Positions 35,014 to 44,913 are shown, counted from the first letter of the stretch. The stretch is DNA of 64,000 bases from Cnuella takakiae (GCF_001953305.1 NZ_MTFE01000010.1:3156800-3220799); one strand, 5' to 3'. Numbers and translations are program-made. The notes: generated from the sequence alone by a model not told the origin.

Positions 35014-35194
35014 TGGTATTCGTTGGTTCAGGGTACAAGTTATAAGGTTTTAGTAAAATGGGTAAAGAGCGATGGAAGCGGTTGCACAAAAGAGGTAAGG
35101 TGCAGGGGTGGTTTATGTTACCGTTTAAAGAGCAGTAAGTCCTTTTGATTGCGGGCTTTTACAACGTACTTGCCAAAGCAATTACTAATGCTGA

Positions 35195-35566
35195 TTACCC
35201 TTGCTGTATACGTACGGTAAGAAATTGGCTGCGCCTAAAGTAGTACTGGTACAAACCGTACAACAGGGGCATCAGGGTAATTACCCTTGCCCACAGCCAA
35301 CCGGAAAAAAGTGCGGTGCAGTAAAAAAGGATGGTAGATAAAAGCCCAATGAGGAGTTGTTCATTGTCGATGCGGCAACCCACATACAGCCTGCAAACTT
35401 TTCCTGCAGGTAACGGAACCTCCAGTCGGGGTGTTATGTGAAATCCATCCGTGACCACGAGGGTAAGTACCTGCTGGTGGGAAGGAATATACAATGCTTC
35501 CTGTTGAAGCAGGGGATATATGGATCTTTCATTGATCACCACCCGGAGGTCCAGGAAACGCAACAA
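35195..35566 (-). CDS. Small membrane protein of unknown function
   Basis: About 123-aa protein. The N-terminal 60 residues are a mixed beta-type domain (VINERSIYPL, PLPAGKVCRLYVGCRI). Two adjacent hydrophobic segments at about residues 72-90 and 92-108 form a hairpin, followed by a basic YYFRR end. The only start I see is TTG at 35566, 47 bases after the tpiA stop; the frame stays open upstream into tpiA, so the true start may be another rare codon. It is probably the last gene of the tpiA operon. Confidence 0.55.
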   Translation of the reverse strand: MLRFLDLRVVINERSIYPLLQQEALYIPSHQQVLTLVVTDGFHITPRLEVPLPAGKVCRLYVGCRIDNEQLLIGLLSTILFYCTALFSGWLWARVITLMPLLYGLYQYYFRRSQFLTVRIQQG

Positions 35567-35613
35567 GGCCTGGCTGCTCCGGGTTATGATCAGGTGGTAT
35601 GTAACCGGTGTAC

Positions 35614-36378
35614 TTATTTTTTCAAGGCTTGGATGATGGCGGTGAATTCCGCTGCCTGCAGCGAAGCGCCGCCTACCAGGCCACCGTCAACATCGGGTGA
35701 AGCAAAAATTTCAACGGCATTGGCGGCCTTTACACTACCACCATACAGGATACTGATGCCATCGGCTACATCGGCACCAAACTTATCGGCCAGTACCTTG
35801 CGGAGGTGTTGCTGCATATCCTGAGCCTGCTGGGTGCTGGCGGTTTTGCCGGTACCGATCGCCCAAATGGGTTCGTAAGCAATCACCACTTTGCTTACCT
35901 GTTCGACAGTCAGGTGAAAAAGCGACTCTTCCAGTTGCTGTTGCACAAATGCATTCTGGGTTTCAGCCTCGCGGATGGGCAGGGGCTCGCCACAGCAAAA
36001 AATCGGGGTTACACCTGCAGCCAGGCAGAGGTCTACTTTTGTGGCCAGCACGGCATTCGATTCATTATAATACTCGCGGCGCTCGCTGTGACCGATAACG
36101 ATATGCCCGATACCGATCGACTGCAATTGTTCAACAGAAGTTTCACCGGTATAGGCACCGCTTTTTTTGTCCGAACAGTTTTGTGCTGCAACGAAATAAT
36201 TGGTTTTGCCGGCTACTTTCTCCTTAGCCATGGCCAGGTAAGGAAAGGGAACGGCAAAGATCACTTCCTGGTTGGGCGCCAATTCAATTTGTTGGGCCAA
36301 CAGTTCGTCCAGCAAGCCTGCTGCCTGCTGGTAAGAGAGGTTCATTTTCCAATTTGCCGCGGCAATTTGTTTTCTCAT
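35614..36378 (-). CDS. tpiA: Triosephosphate isomerase
   Basis: 254-aa TIM, interconverting DHAP and glyceraldehyde 3-phosphate. The N-terminal AANWKMN holds the catalytic Lys, the catalytic His is in IGHSERR, the catalytic Glu is in AYEPIWAIGTG, and the phosphate-binding ILYGGSVK and GGLVGGASL loops are intact. The ATG at 36378 is chosen; the open frame begins with TTG at 36390. It starts 8 bases after a DUF4177 gene and is probably cotranscribed with it and the NTP_transf_4 gene. Confidence 0.97.
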   Translation of the reverse strand: MRKQIAAANWKMNLSYQQAAGLLDELLAQQIELAPNQEVIFAVPFPYLAMAKEKVAGKTNYFVAAQNCSDKKSGAYTGETSVEQLQSIGIGHIVIGHSERREYYNESNAVLATKVDLCLAAGVTPIFCCGEPLPIREAETQNAFVQQQLEESLFHLTVEQVSKVVIAYEPIWAIGTGKTASTQQAQDMQQHLRKVLADKFGADVADGISILYGGSVKAANAVEIFASPDVDGGLVGGASLQAAEFTAIIQALKK

Positions 36379-36386
36379 AAAAGGTG

Positions 36387-36587
36387 TCAATTATTGATGG
36401 GTCGTTTTAAAATAAGGATGATGCCCCGGGATGCGCCTTCGTACATATTTGTATCCGTACTGCTAACCAACTCCCAGCCATCGGCTCCCAGCGTGTTGAG
36501 CTTATCGGCCAGTTCCTGGTAGTTGATCTTACCGCCAAAAAAACCTTTGGCGGGTACATCCAGCACTTTGTATTCGAAGCGGGTCAT
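36387..36587 (-). CDS. DUF4177 domain protein
   Basis: 66-aa protein matching the DUF4177 pattern (FEYKVLDVP, then ELADKLNTLGADGWELVSS, ending in a beta strand ILILKR). The family is small, soluble and of unknown function. It lies 32 bases after the NTP_transf_4 gene and 8 bases before the tpiA start, so it appears to be the middle gene of an operon. Confidence 0.88.
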   Translation of the reverse strand: MTRFEYKVLDVPAKGFFGGKINYQELADKLNTLGADGWELVSSTDTNMYEGASRGIILILKRPINN

Positions 36588-36619
36588 GAAGCTTGGTTAT
36601 GGTTTGAAAATCCCGAATT

Positions 36620-37798
36620 TCAGTAGTGGTCAAAGATATGCTTCAGGATGATTTTTTCATTTTCAGCAATGGCGCCTCCTTTAAGGGCTTTCCAGTTGGC
36701 AATATCTTCCAATGCTTTATCATAACGGTAGCGTTCGATACCGTCGGTGCCCCAACTGAATGAAGGAATAAATTTAGGCGTCAGTCCCTGTCCAAATACA
36801 TTGGCTGAAACACCGATTACCGTTCCGGTATTGATAGCGGTGTTGATGGCTGTGCGGGAGTAGTCGCCCATGATCACGCCACATTTAAGGCCAACGGTCT
36901 GCTCGCCTTTTGGGGTCCATACCTGTACGCAGGATGCATTATTCTTCAGGTTGGAATTGGTAGTGCCCGCACCCAGGTTGCACCACGCTCCTATTACCGA
37001 ATCGCCCAGGTAACCATCATGGGCCTTATTGCTGTTGGCAAACAAAATGCTGTTTTTTATTTCGCCGCCAGCGGTGCAGGACGGGCCAATGGTAGTGGCG
37101 CCGTAAATTTTGGTGCCCATTTTCACCACGGCGTTTTCGCCAATGGAAAGGGGGCCGCGAAGCAGGCATCCTTCCATTACCAGGGCGTTTTTCCCAATGT
37201 AAACAGGACCGTCCTCGCAGTTGATAATGGCATGTTTAACCAACGCTCCTTTTTCTATAAATAAACCGGCAGCTCCGCTTACCGTACTGGTTTTATCCAG
37301 GCTGGCAGATTGCCTGTTTTTAGTCAGCAGCCGGTAGTCCAATCCAATAGCAAATGCATTGAGTTGAAAGATGTCCCAGGGATAGCAGATCTCCCGTACT
37401 TCCTCGTCCAGTTCCAGCACTTTGGACACTTTGATTTTGTTGGCATCCACAATTTCGGAGCGCGAAATGCAATAGGCTACGCTTTCCTTTCCGCCCGCCG
37501 AAATGCACTCACCAGGTTTTAGTTTCTTCACCAGTTTCACCAGCCCGGGTGTTGGCAGAATATTCCCATGCAGGAGGTACACGATGTCCTTCCCTATTTG
37601 CTGGTCCAGTACCATGGAACGATCCAGGTCTTTATAATCTTCTTCAAATTTATCGAAGGAAGGGAGCCCCAGTGCCAGTTCCCACTTCTCGCGAATGGTT
37701 AATATACCCACCCTGATATCCTGCACCTGGCGGGTGAGGGTAAAAGGAAAAAGGTTTTCGGGCTGGCAGAATTCTTCGGTAAAGACGATCTTTTTCAT
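36620..37798 (-). CDS. GlmU-like putative sugar nucleotidyltransferase
   Basis: 392-aa protein of the Bacteroidota NTP_transf_4 type. The N-terminal half is a divergent nucleotidyltransferase (FPFTLTRQVQDIRVGILTIREKW) without the canonical GxGTRLxPLT loop of GlmU. The C-terminal half is a left-handed beta-helix of hexapeptide repeats (about 190-350, for example IGKNALVMEGCLLRGPLSIG), as in acyltransferases. The family is related to GlmU and may act in amino-sugar nucleotide supply, but the altered N-terminal loop leaves the activity open. First gene of the operon with DUF4177 and tpiA. Confidence 0.88.
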   Translation of the reverse strand: MKKIVFTEEFCQPENLFPFTLTRQVQDIRVGILTIREKWELALGLPSFDKFEEDYKDLDRSMVLDQQIGKDIVYLLHGNILPTPGLVKLVKKLKPGECISAGGKESVAYCISRSEIVDANKIKVSKVLELDEEVREICYPWDIFQLNAFAIGLDYRLLTKNRQSASLDKTSTVSGAAGLFIEKGALVKHAIINCEDGPVYIGKNALVMEGCLLRGPLSIGENAVVKMGTKIYGATTIGPSCTAGGEIKNSILFANSNKAHDGYLGDSVIGAWCNLGAGTTNSNLKNNASCVQVWTPKGEQTVGLKCGVIMGDYSRTAINTAINTGTVIGVSANVFGQGLTPKFIPSFSWGTDGIERYRYDKALEDIANWKALKGGAIAENEKIILKHIFDHY

Positions 37799-37961
37799 AT
37801 CCTGGCTGGTGCTGGCAAATGGGTTAATACAGGTTGTTTAGCTGGGCTAAAAACGAAAAAGTTGTTGTTGCTTGCCTGCTTCTTGGCAGGCCCTGGTGCG
37901 CCAGTCTCTCTTTGGCTTTTTGCCCGGTGGGAAGTTAGCCCATCGCCTGCAACTGGCAGGC

Positions 37962-37989
37962 ATAAAAAAATCCCGCACAGGGCGGGATT
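37962..37989 (-). terminator. Terminator of rpmE2
   Basis: Stem AATCCCGC/GCGGGATT (37969-37976 with 37982-37989). On the minus strand it is followed by seven T. It lies 22 bases after the rpmE2 stop. Confidence 0.88.
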
Positions 37990-38011
37990 ACTATAATCAA
38001 GGCAGGTAGCC

Positions 38012-38260
38012 TTATTTCTTCGCGTATTTCTTGTTGAACTTGTCGATACGACCAGCGGTATCCACCAGTACGTTCTTACCAGTGAAGAAGGGGTGCGACT
38101 GGCTGGAAATTTCCAATTTGATAACGGGGTATTCGTTACCGTCTTCCCACTGAATGGTTTCTTTAGAATGGGCAGTGCTCTTGCTCAGGAAAGCATAGCC
38201 ATTACTCATGTCTTTGAAAACTACGTAACGGTAGCTTGAAGGATGCAAATCTTTTTTCAT
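38012..38260 (-). CDS. rpmE2: Ribosomal protein L31 type B
   Basis: 82-aa L31 of the type B group ([19 protein letters not shown], ending KFNKKYAKK). There are no cysteines, so it is the zinc-free form. The frame opens at 38281, but the ATG at 38260 is the family start. A TAACTTTG element at 38352-38359 implies a leader of about 90 bases. Monocistronic with a good terminator. Confidence 0.96.
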   Translation of the reverse strand: MKKDLHPSSYRYVVFKDMSNGYAFLSKSTAHSKETIQWEDGNEYPVIKLEISSQSHPFFTGKNVLVDTAGRIDKFNKKYAKK

Positions 38261-38351
38261 GTTGTATTTGTTTGGGAGCATGCCAAATATCCCTGCTGGA
38301 CACCCTACATACTCGATTATCTTTTGGCCGCAAGGTAAAATTGCGAAGCCG

Positions 38352-38359
38352 CAAAGTTA
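38352..38359 (-). promoter_or_regulatory. Promoter -7 element for rpmE2
   Basis: Minus-strand TAACTTTG, exact TAnnTTTG match, 91 bases before the rpmE2 ATG. A TACCTTG lies about 20 bases nearer as an alternative. Confidence 0.55.
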
Positions 38360-38397
38360 AGGCGCACCACCTATGCCACCAAAAGCTTTTTTGTTAA

Positions 38398-38889
38398 TCA
38401 ACTCCGCATATTCACGTACTGAAGGGGCAGGTCCAGGTTGGCGCCACGACACAGTTGAATAACTGCCTGTAGGTCGTCGATTTTCTTTGCGGTAACCCGA
38501 ACGGTATCATCCATAATAGCTGCCTGCACCTTCATGCCGCTGTCCTTGATCAGCTTTACAATTTTTTTTGCGTCTTCCTGCTTAAGTCCATTGCGTACAG
38601 GCACTTCCTTTTTAACCGTTTTGCCGCTGGTATAGGCATCTTTTGAAGTGTCCAAAGCTGCGGCATCAATACCCTGCTTCATGGTGCGGCTGATGAGTAC
38701 ATCGATGATTTGACCGATCTGCATCTCGCTGCCGCTTTCCACGTCGATTTTCGAATCCTTTTTGTTCAGCTCCAGTACCACATGGGCGTCTTTAAAATCA
38801 AAGCGGTTGGTGATTTCCTTTCGGGTAACATTTACAGCGTTGTCCAGCAGCTGCAAATCAGCTTTGCTAACGATATCGAAGGATGGCAT
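38398..38889 (-). CDS. yajQ: YajQ family nucleotide-binding protein
   Basis: 163-aa YajQ protein (MPSFDIVSKADLQLLDNAV, ITNRFDFKD, VRVTAKKIDDLQ). Some homologues bind cyclic di-GMP and act as transcriptional co-regulators; others bind tRNA or GTP. Length and ends match the family. Monocistronic by orientation, with 500 bases of gene-free sequence upstream. Confidence 0.95.
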   Translation of the reverse strand: MPSFDIVSKADLQLLDNAVNVTRKEITNRFDFKDAHVVLELNKKDSKIDVESGSEMQIGQIIDVLISRTMKQGIDAAALDTSKDAYTSGKTVKKEVPVRNGLKQEDAKKIVKLIKDSGMKVQAAIMDDTVRVTAKKIDDLQAVIQLCRGANLDLPLQYVNMRS

Positions 38890-39390
38890 AATTTGAAAAT
38901 TTCAGGTTGCAGAATTACAACATTTTACACGTTTGCAAAAGAATTAAAGCAGTAGGCCTTATTGGTTCTGGTCAATCTTTGGGCGTAAAATGGGAACAAA
39001 CGCAGCGTTCGCGGTATGGGCAATTACCGGTTTGATATAGTGCTGAAAATAAAGAAGCCCCAGTAGAGACCGGGGCCGAAGTTCACATGAGAAAAACACA
39101 AAATTTTTGAAAAAGTACAAACAAATTCGGGTTGTGCAAATATTTCGTGCAATTATTTTCTGTATTTCTTGAATTTTATTCGAATTCTTGGTATTTCAAA
39201 AAATATCCTACAAGCTCGTGTAGATGGTACATGGAAGGTAAAACTTAACTGGCCCGGAAACAAGCGTAGTACTACCAATGGTTATAAGATGCTTTAAATG
39301 GTAGGAATACTATTTGGCTCCCGTAAAACATGCATTTAAGCCAAGGGGCACCAGCGGCCTGGTACCCCTTGGGTGATGTTTGGGTTCCTT
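38890..39390. other. Gene-free region between yajQ and the TonB receptor
   Basis: About 500 bases, AT-rich in its middle. A 69-codon frame without an ATG start (39091-39297, +) ends in a basic stretch but shows no family resemblance. A strong stem-loop lies at 39341-39372. Presumably it contains the yajQ promoter. No RNA gene was recognised. Confidence 0.4.
39341..39372 (-). terminator. Stem-loop after the TonB-dependent receptor gene
   Basis: 14-base arms (39341-39354 with 39359-39372, one mismatch, CGGC loop) 18 bases after the receptor stop. There is no T run on the minus strand, so it is a terminator-like hairpin rather than a textbook terminator. Confidence 0.6.
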
Positions 39391-41850
39391 TTAATTGCCC
39401 GAACCTACCCGCTCGGCTTCGTCGCTTGAGCTGCCGGTGCGGCGTTTGGGCGCTCCGCCATTGAGTTTGCCCTTGGTAAACCGGTAGGTGAAGCTCAGGT
39501 TTACAACCCTGCTGTCGCGGTATTCCTGGAAAGCAGCGTCCACATTGCCATAGCGGGTAATGGCTTTGAACTTCTGGGTGTACAGCACATCGCGAACGTT
39601 CAGGCGAACACTGCCCTTGTTTTTCATTACCTGCTTGCCTACACCAAAGTTCAGCACACCTACAGGTTTGGTGAGGATCACACCCTCCAGGCCACGGGTG
39701 CGATAAAAGCCACTCAGTTCAGCACTCCATGTTTTGCTCAACTTAAACTGCTGCGAACCGTTGAGCATGATCATCCTGGCTTTTACCACCACATTCGATC
39801 CGTCTACAATTCCTTCAAAGCGATTGTCGCTGGCGTTTACATACAGGCTGCTGGTCCACCACTTGCGGATGGGCACCTGGGCGCTTACCGAAATACCCAT
39901 TTGGCGTGCATCGGCGATATTGGCCTGTTTTACAAAAGTTTCCTTGGCTTCTACATTTTGCTCGATCACCTGCTGAATGATATCCGATGTGCGGGTGTAG
40001 TTGAACGTTGTGGTCAGAAACTGGCGGTAGGTATGGCTCAGTTCAATATTGTGGCTGAACTGGGGTTTCAGGTTGGGATTGCCCTGTTGGAAGGTATACC
40101 GGTCAATGTATTCCATAAAAGGATTCAGGCTTTCGTAGTTGGGTCGGCGGATTCGGCGGCCATAGTTCAGCCCGAAATTGTGCTTTTCGCTGGCGGCGTA
40201 TTGTACAAATGCGGTGGGAAACAGGCTTACATAATCGCGGGTAAACGATTCGCCCGTTGTGCGCTGCCTGCCGGTGGCACTGGTATGTTCGGCACGCAAG
40301 CCCAGTTGGCCATTCCATTTTTTGCTGATGGGACCACTCAGGTTTACATAAGCAGCATTGATGTTTTCGCGGTAAACAAAATGGTTGCTCCGGCCTGCAT
40401 CGTACACACGGGTGCCATTGTTCATGGTATCAAATCGGGCATTGTTGTCGGTACGTACGATACTTGTTTTTAAGCCTGCTTCAAAACGGGCACCTTTTTT
40501 CAGGGGCTGCAGGTAGTCGGCTTTGGCGGTATAGATATCGATATCCTGGGGCAGGTAGGTATAAAGGGTATCACCTTTCCGGATGGGGATACCAAAGGCA
40601 TTGCCATAAGCGTTGAACAGTGCCTGGTTGTCGCGGTTTTTATAGGTAAGATAATCGGCGTCAAAGGTCAGCTCGCGGCCGGTGCTGTCAAACTGGTGGC
40701 GCAGGTTCAGGTTGGTGGTCAGGTTGCGGAAGGTGCTGGAACCGGTGCTATGCGAGCGGGTGATTTCCTGCAGCTTGCCCAATCCATCGGAAATATGCGA
40801 GGTGGTATTGCTATACCCTTCCCCAGGGTTGGACATCCCGCCGATTACAGCACCGATGGTGGTTTTGGAAGAAAGGGTAATGTCTGCTCCTATCTTGGCA
40901 TTATAGGAGTTATTGCTGTTGGTGAATTTGGCTTTCTGGTCAAAGTAGTACAGCAGTTCCTTGGAGTTTTCGCTGATCAGGTTGCGTTGGATATCCAGGT
41001 TCTGGAAACCCTTCCGGCCATTGTGGCTCAGGTTGGTAAACAGGTTCACCTTGCCCTTGCGGTAGTTCAGGTTCAGGCCTTCATTGTATTTAGGCAGTAC
41101 GCCCTGACCGTATCCCAGGTTAACCGAACCATTAAACCCAAACTGCTTTAGCTTTTTGGTTTTGATGTTGATGATGCCTGCATTACCGGCGGCGTCAAAC
41201 TTTGCAGGTGGATTGGTCATGATCTCAACCTGTTCCAGTTGACTGGCATTCATGTTGCGCAGCATATTGGCCAGGTCTGCGGCACCCAGTTGGGTTTGCC
41301 GACCATCCACCAGTACCATTACGCCATCTTTTCCTTTCAGGCTGATGTTACCGTCCTTATCAACCGTTACGCCAGGTGCTTTTTCCAGTACTTCCAAAGC
41401 ATTGTTACCCGCGTTGGTTACCGATGCTTCTACGTTTACTATTGTACGATCGATCTTTTGTTCGATCATTGGCTTGCGGGCAGTAACCGTAACGCCGCTC
41501 ATGTCCTTGGTGGCTGGCGAAAGCACAAGGGGTTGCAAGGTGTAACGGGCGCCATCTGCCAGTTGAAATGCCTCCGAATATTTTTTGGTAAAACCTGCCG
41601 ATGTAGCCAGTACCAGGTATTTGCCGGGAGTCAGGTTGTCGAATGCAAATTTGCCCGCAGCATCAGCAACGGTATATTTTACCACCGAAGAGTCCTTGCC
41701 TTTCAGCAGGGCAATGGTAGCAGCTTCAATTTTACGCTGGCCCGCATCACCTACGGTACCTTTGATGGTGGCAGGGCCGCCTTGGTTTTGCGCAAAAGCC
41801 GGTGATCCAAAGAAGGCGGCAGCTGCAATAAGGGTGAAAAACTTGCTCAT
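39391..41850 (-). CDS. TonB-dependent outer-membrane receptor (OMP_b-brl_3 type)
   Basis: 819-aa outer-membrane beta-barrel protein. A signal peptide ends at about residue 20 (SPAFAQ). A CarboxypepD_reg-like Ig domain follows (about 28-105, GKFAFDNLTPGKYLVLATS), then a plug (about 115-230, ALEVLEKAPGVTVDKDGNIS) and a barrel to the C-terminus, which ends in a charged Gly/Ser tail. It imports a ligand using TonB/ExbBD energy. No SusD partner or degradative enzymes are adjacent, so it is not part of a polysaccharide utilisation locus; iron or another small ligand is possible but unproven. Confidence 0.93.
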   Translation of the reverse strand: MSKFFTLIAAAAFFGSPAFAQNQGGPATIKGTVGDAGQRKIEAATIALLKGKDSSVVKYTVADAAGKFAFDNLTPGKYLVLATSAGFTKKYSEAFQLADGARYTLQPLVLSPATKDMSGVTVTARKPMIEQKIDRTIVNVEASVTNAGNNALEVLEKAPGVTVDKDGNISLKGKDGVMVLVDGRQTQLGAADLANMLRNMNASQLEQVEIMTNPPAKFDAAGNAGIINIKTKKLKQFGFNGSVNLGYGQGVLPKYNEGLNLNYRKGKVNLFTNLSHNGRKGFQNLDIQRNLISENSKELLYYFDQKAKFTNSNNSYNAKIGADITLSSKTTIGAVIGGMSNPGEGYSNTTSHISDGLGKLQEITRSHSTGSSTFRNLTTNLNLRHQFDSTGRELTFDADYLTYKNRDNQALFNAYGNAFGIPIRKGDTLYTYLPQDIDIYTAKADYLQPLKKGARFEAGLKTSIVRTDNNARFDTMNNGTRVYDAGRSNHFVYRENINAAYVNLSGPISKKWNGQLGLRAEHTSATGRQRTTGESFTRDYVSLFPTAFVQYAASEKHNFGLNYGRRIRRPNYESLNPFMEYIDRYTFQQGNPNLKPQFSHNIELSHTYRQFLTTTFNYTRTSDIIQQVIEQNVEAKETFVKQANIADARQMGISVSAQVPIRKWWTSSLYVNASDNRFEGIVDGSNVVVKARMIMLNGSQQFKLSKTWSAELSGFYRTRGLEGVILTKPVGVLNFGVGKQVMKNKGSVRLNVRDVLYTQKFKAITRYGNVDAAFQEYRDSRVVNLSFTYRFTKGKLNGGAPKRRTGSSSDEAERVGSGN

Positions 41851-41889
41851 ATGTGTTGGTATTAGTACTTGTACTTGTTATTTACTTCA

Positions 41890-41897
41890 CAAACATA
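41890..41897 (-). promoter_or_regulatory. Promoter -7 element for the receptor gene
   Basis: Minus-strand TATGTTTG, exact TAnnTTTG match, 39 bases before the ATG at 41850. Confidence 0.45.
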
Positions 41898-42085
41898 GGT
41901 ACTATGCAAAGCTTAGTACATTGTTTTCTAACGAACGGCTTTTGGAAAGGATAAATGGTAAGTGGTTGATTGATGAATGGGACGCAACACCTTAAAAGAG
42001 GTTACGGCTACCTGGCTCCTTTGTGGTAAACGGCGGCAGTTAGCCATAAGCGGCAAAAGCCTGTTGAAGCTGGGCGATGCTTCTT

Positions 42086-42092
42086 TATCTTG
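42086..42092 (+). promoter_or_regulatory. Promoter -7-like element
   Basis: TATCTTG, one T short of TAnnTTTG, 17 bases before the threonine aldolase ATG. Confidence 0.35.
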
Positions 42093-42109
42093 CGGCCAAA
42101 TTTTTGGGA

Positions 42110-43126
42110 ATGTTGATTGATTACCGGTCCGATACTGTTACCCGGCCCACAGCGGGTATGAAGGCAGCCATGGATGCTGCCCCTGTTGGGGATGATGTTT
42201 TTGGAGAAGACCCTTCGGTAAATGCCCTGGAGGCACGTTCAGCGGCTATGTTTGGAATGGAAGCCGGCCTCTTCTGCCCTTCCGGCACCATGACCAACCA
42301 GATTGCCATCCGGGTGCATACCCGTCCCGGCGATGAAGTGATCTGCGACTGGACCGCACATATATATCAATACGAAGGGGGGGGTATTGCCGCCAATTCA
42401 GGTGCGTCGGTCCGGCTTTTACAGGGCGACCGGGGACTGGTAACTGCACAAATGGTGCGCGAAGCCATCAACCCCGACGATGTGCACAAACCCCGCACGG
42501 CACTTATCAGCCTCGAAAACACTTCCAACAGGGGCGGCGGGAGTTGCTACAACCTGGAAGATATTGCAGCCATCAGGCAGGTGGCCGATGACAATGGTTT
42601 GCCCCTGCACCTGGATGGCGCCCGCCTTTTTAATGCCCTCATTGCAAAAAGCCAAAGCCCCTCGGAAATGGGTGCCCAGTTTCACACCATATCCGTTTGC
42701 CTCAGCAAAGGTTTGGGCGCACCGGTTGGCAGTGTGCTGTTGGGCCCCAAAGATTTCATCCATAAAGCACGCAGGGTGCGTAAACTATTTGGTGGCGGTA
42801 TGCGCCAGGCCGGTTCTATTGCCGCTGCCGCAAGCTATGCCCTCGACCACCATATTGAAAGGCTGGCAGAAGATCATCACCATGCCTCCCTGTTGGGCGA
42901 AACGCTGGAGCAGCTCCCCTGGGTTTCTAAGGTGCTGCCCGTTGAAACCAATATCCTGATTTTTGAAGTGGCTGCACCGCATACAGCTTCGGGCATTGTA
43001 GCTGCACTCAAAGAAAAAGGAATACTGGCCTATGCCATTGCACCCATGCAGGTGCGCCTGGTAACCCACCTGGACATAAGTGAAGCCATGGTTAACCAAA
43101 CCATCAGTATCTTCAAGGCCCTTTAA
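42110..43126 (+). CDS. ltaE: Low-specificity L-threonine aldolase
   Basis: 338-aa fold-type I PLP enzyme that splits L-threonine to glycine and acetaldehyde. [11 protein letters not shown] is the family opening, [12 protein letters not shown] the substrate region, [11 protein letters not shown] the PLP-ring Asp segment, and K200 in [14 protein letters not shown] the PLP lysine. The ATG at 42110 gives this canonical start; the frame extends 11 codons upstream. A run of eight G lies at 42377-42384 in the GGG codons of YEGGG. It is followed after 23 bases by pgi, likely in one operon. Confidence 0.95.
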   Translation: MLIDYRSDTVTRPTAGMKAAMDAAPVGDDVFGEDPSVNALEARSAAMFGMEAGLFCPSGTMTNQIAIRVHTRPGDEVICDWTAHIYQYEGGGIAANSGASVRLLQGDRGLVTAQMVREAINPDDVHKPRTALISLENTSNRGGGSCYNLEDIAAIRQVADDNGLPLHLDGARLFNALIAKSQSPSEMGAQFHTISVCLSKGLGAPVGSVLLGPKDFIHKARRVRKLFGGGMRQAGSIAAAASYALDHHIERLAEDHHHASLLGETLEQLPWVSKVLPVETNILIFEVAAPHTASGIVAALKEKGILAYAIAPMQVRLVTHLDISEAMVNQTISIFKAL

Positions 43127-43149
43127 GCAATAAAGCAAACAAGCAACTA

Positions 43150-44799
43150 ATGTTTCCACGCACCAATCCCACCAACACTGCGGCCTGGCAGGCTTTGCAG
43201 GCACATGCAGGGCAAATGAAAGCAGTTCAAATGAAAGAACTGTTTGCCCAGGATCCCCAACGTTTTGAACAATTCAGTTTCCGTTTTGAAGACATCCTGG
43301 CTGATTTCTCCAAAAACCGCATCAACCAGGAAACCCTGGACCACCTGGTGGCACTGGCCCATGAGTGCGGTTTAAAGGAAGGCATTGCTGCCCTTTTTGA
43401 TGGTGATTTCATTAATGAAACCGAAGGCCGTTCTGTATTGCATGTGGCACTCCGCAACTTCAGCGGCCAGCCCATGTACTCGGCAGGTGAAGACGTGATG
43501 CCCCAGGTGCAGGCAGTATTGCAGCAAATGAAAGGATTTTGCGAGCAGGTGCACAGTGGTGCATGGAAAGGATTTACGGGTAAACCCATCCGTTATATTG
43601 TAAACATTGGCATTGGCGGTTCCGATCTGGGTCCCCTGATGGTTACAGAAGCCTTGAAACCTTACTGGGTAGCAGGCATCACGCCTTATTTTGTTTCCAA
43701 CGTAGATGCCACACATATCGAAGAAACCCTGAAAAAGGTAAATGCCGAAGAAACCCTATTCCTTGTGGCTTCCAAAACATTTACTACGCAGGAAACCATG
43801 ACCAATGCCCTCACGGCCCGCGACTGGTTCCTCCAATCGGCTGGCGATGCAGCGCATGTAGCCAAACATTTTGTGGCACTCAGCACCAACGAAAAAGAAG
43901 TGACGAAATTTGGTATCGACAAGGCCAATATGTTCCAGTTCTGGGACTGGGTTGGTGGTCGCTACTCGCTGTGGAGTGCTATAGGATTGAGCATTGCGCT
44001 TACCATAGGTTATGAAAACTTTGAAGGTCTGCTCAAAGGTGCACACGCTTCCGACCTCCATTTCCGCAACACGGCTTTTGCAGAAAACCTGCCGGTACTG
44101 ATGGCGTTAATCGGCATCTGGTATGTTAATTTCTTTGGTGCCCAAAGCGAAGCCATTCTCCCTTATGACCAGTACCTGCATCGTTTTGCCGCCTACTTCC
44201 AGCAGGGAAATATGGAAAGTAATGGCAAGAGTGTTGACCGCAATGGTGAGCCTGTTGATTACGCTACCGGGCCTGTTATCTGGGGCGAACCCGGCACAAA
44301 CGGTCAGCATGCTTTCTACCAACTGATTCACCAGGGTACGGTACTCATACCTTGCGATTTCATTGCGCCTGCGCAAAGCCACAATCCCACAGGCGACCAT
44401 CATGCGAAGCTGTTGTCCAACTTTTTTGCACAAACCGAGGCCCTGATGAATGGCAAGGGTGAAGAAGAAGTAGAGCAGGAATTGCTGGCACAAGGCAAGA
44501 GTGCTGAAGATGTGGCCAAGCTGGCTCCCTTCAAAATCTTTGAAGGCAACCGTCCTACCAACAGCTTCCTGATTAAAAAGATCACACCTTATACTCTTGG
44601 TCAATTGATTGCCTTGTACGAGCACAAGATCTTTGTTCAGGGTGTTATCTGGAATATCTACAGCTTCGACCAGTGGGGTGTGGAACTGGGCAAGCAACTG
44701 GCAACCAAGATCCTGCCCGAGTTGGTTACGGAAGACACCATCAACTCCCATGACGCTTCTACCAACGGCCTGATCAATGCCTATAAAGCCATGCGCTAA
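43150..44799 (+). CDS. pgi: Glucose-6-phosphate isomerase
   Basis: 549-aa isomerase interconverting glucose 6-phosphate and fructose 6-phosphate. The substrate-binding [21 protein letters not shown], and the catalytic [23 protein letters not shown] and [16 protein letters not shown] regions are all present. The length matches the large bacterial/eukaryotic PGI class. It lies 23 bases after ltaE and is closed by a hairpin and a terminator shared with the convergent PUR gene. Confidence 0.98.
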   Translation: MFPRTNPTNTAAWQALQAHAGQMKAVQMKELFAQDPQRFEQFSFRFEDILADFSKNRINQETLDHLVALAHECGLKEGIAALFDGDFINETEGRSVLHVALRNFSGQPMYSAGEDVMPQVQAVLQQMKGFCEQVHSGAWKGFTGKPIRYIVNIGIGGSDLGPLMVTEALKPYWVAGITPYFVSNVDATHIEETLKKVNAEETLFLVASKTFTTQETMTNALTARDWFLQSAGDAAHVAKHFVALSTNEKEVTKFGIDKANMFQFWDWVGGRYSLWSAIGLSIALTIGYENFEGLLKGAHASDLHFRNTAFAENLPVLMALIGIWYVNFFGAQSEAILPYDQYLHRFAAYFQQGNMESNGKSVDRNGEPVDYATGPVIWGEPGTNGQHAFYQLIHQGTVLIPCDFIAPAQSHNPTGDHHAKLLSNFFAQTEALMNGKGEEEVEQELLAQGKSAEDVAKLAPFKIFEGNRPTNSFLIKKITPYTLGQLIALYEHKIFVQGVIWNIYSFDQWGVELGKQLATKILPELVTEDTINSHDASTNGLINAYKAMR

Positions 44800-44820
44800 A
44801 TTGCATCACCTCTAAATGGA

Positions 44821-44852
44821 GCATGGCGGCCGGTACTTACCAGCCGCCATGC
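44821..44852 (+). other. Hairpin after pgi
   Basis: Perfect 10-bp stem GCATGGCGGC/GCCGCCATGC with a 12-base loop, 22 bases after the pgi stop. There is no T run; it may protect the mRNA 3' end ahead of the true terminator. Confidence 0.5.
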
Positions 44853-44870
44853 CTTTAAAGTACAGCGCAT

Positions 44871-44904
44871 AAAAAAAGCTTCCGTGAGGGAAGCTTTTTT
44901 GTTT
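44871..44904. terminator. Bidirectional terminator
   Basis: Perfect 12-bp stem AAAAAAGCTTCC/GGAAGCTTTTTT (44872-44883 with 44889-44900, GTGAG loop) between convergent pgi and the PUR gene, A-rich and T-rich on the proper sides for both. Confidence 0.92.
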
Positions 44905-44913
44905 ATCGTAATG

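Noticed and set aside
37860-37960. Repeated GCCTGC/GGCAGG stems between the GlmU-like gene and rpmE2
   Set aside because: Short 6-7 bp stems with no shared spacing; probably chance in a GC-rich intergenic stretch, and not a CRISPR array.
39091-39297. 69-codon plus-strand frame ending in a basic RVDGTWKVKLNWPGNK stretch
   Set aside because: No ATG start until its last codons, no promoter, and no family likeness. Recorded only in case relatives have an intact gene here.
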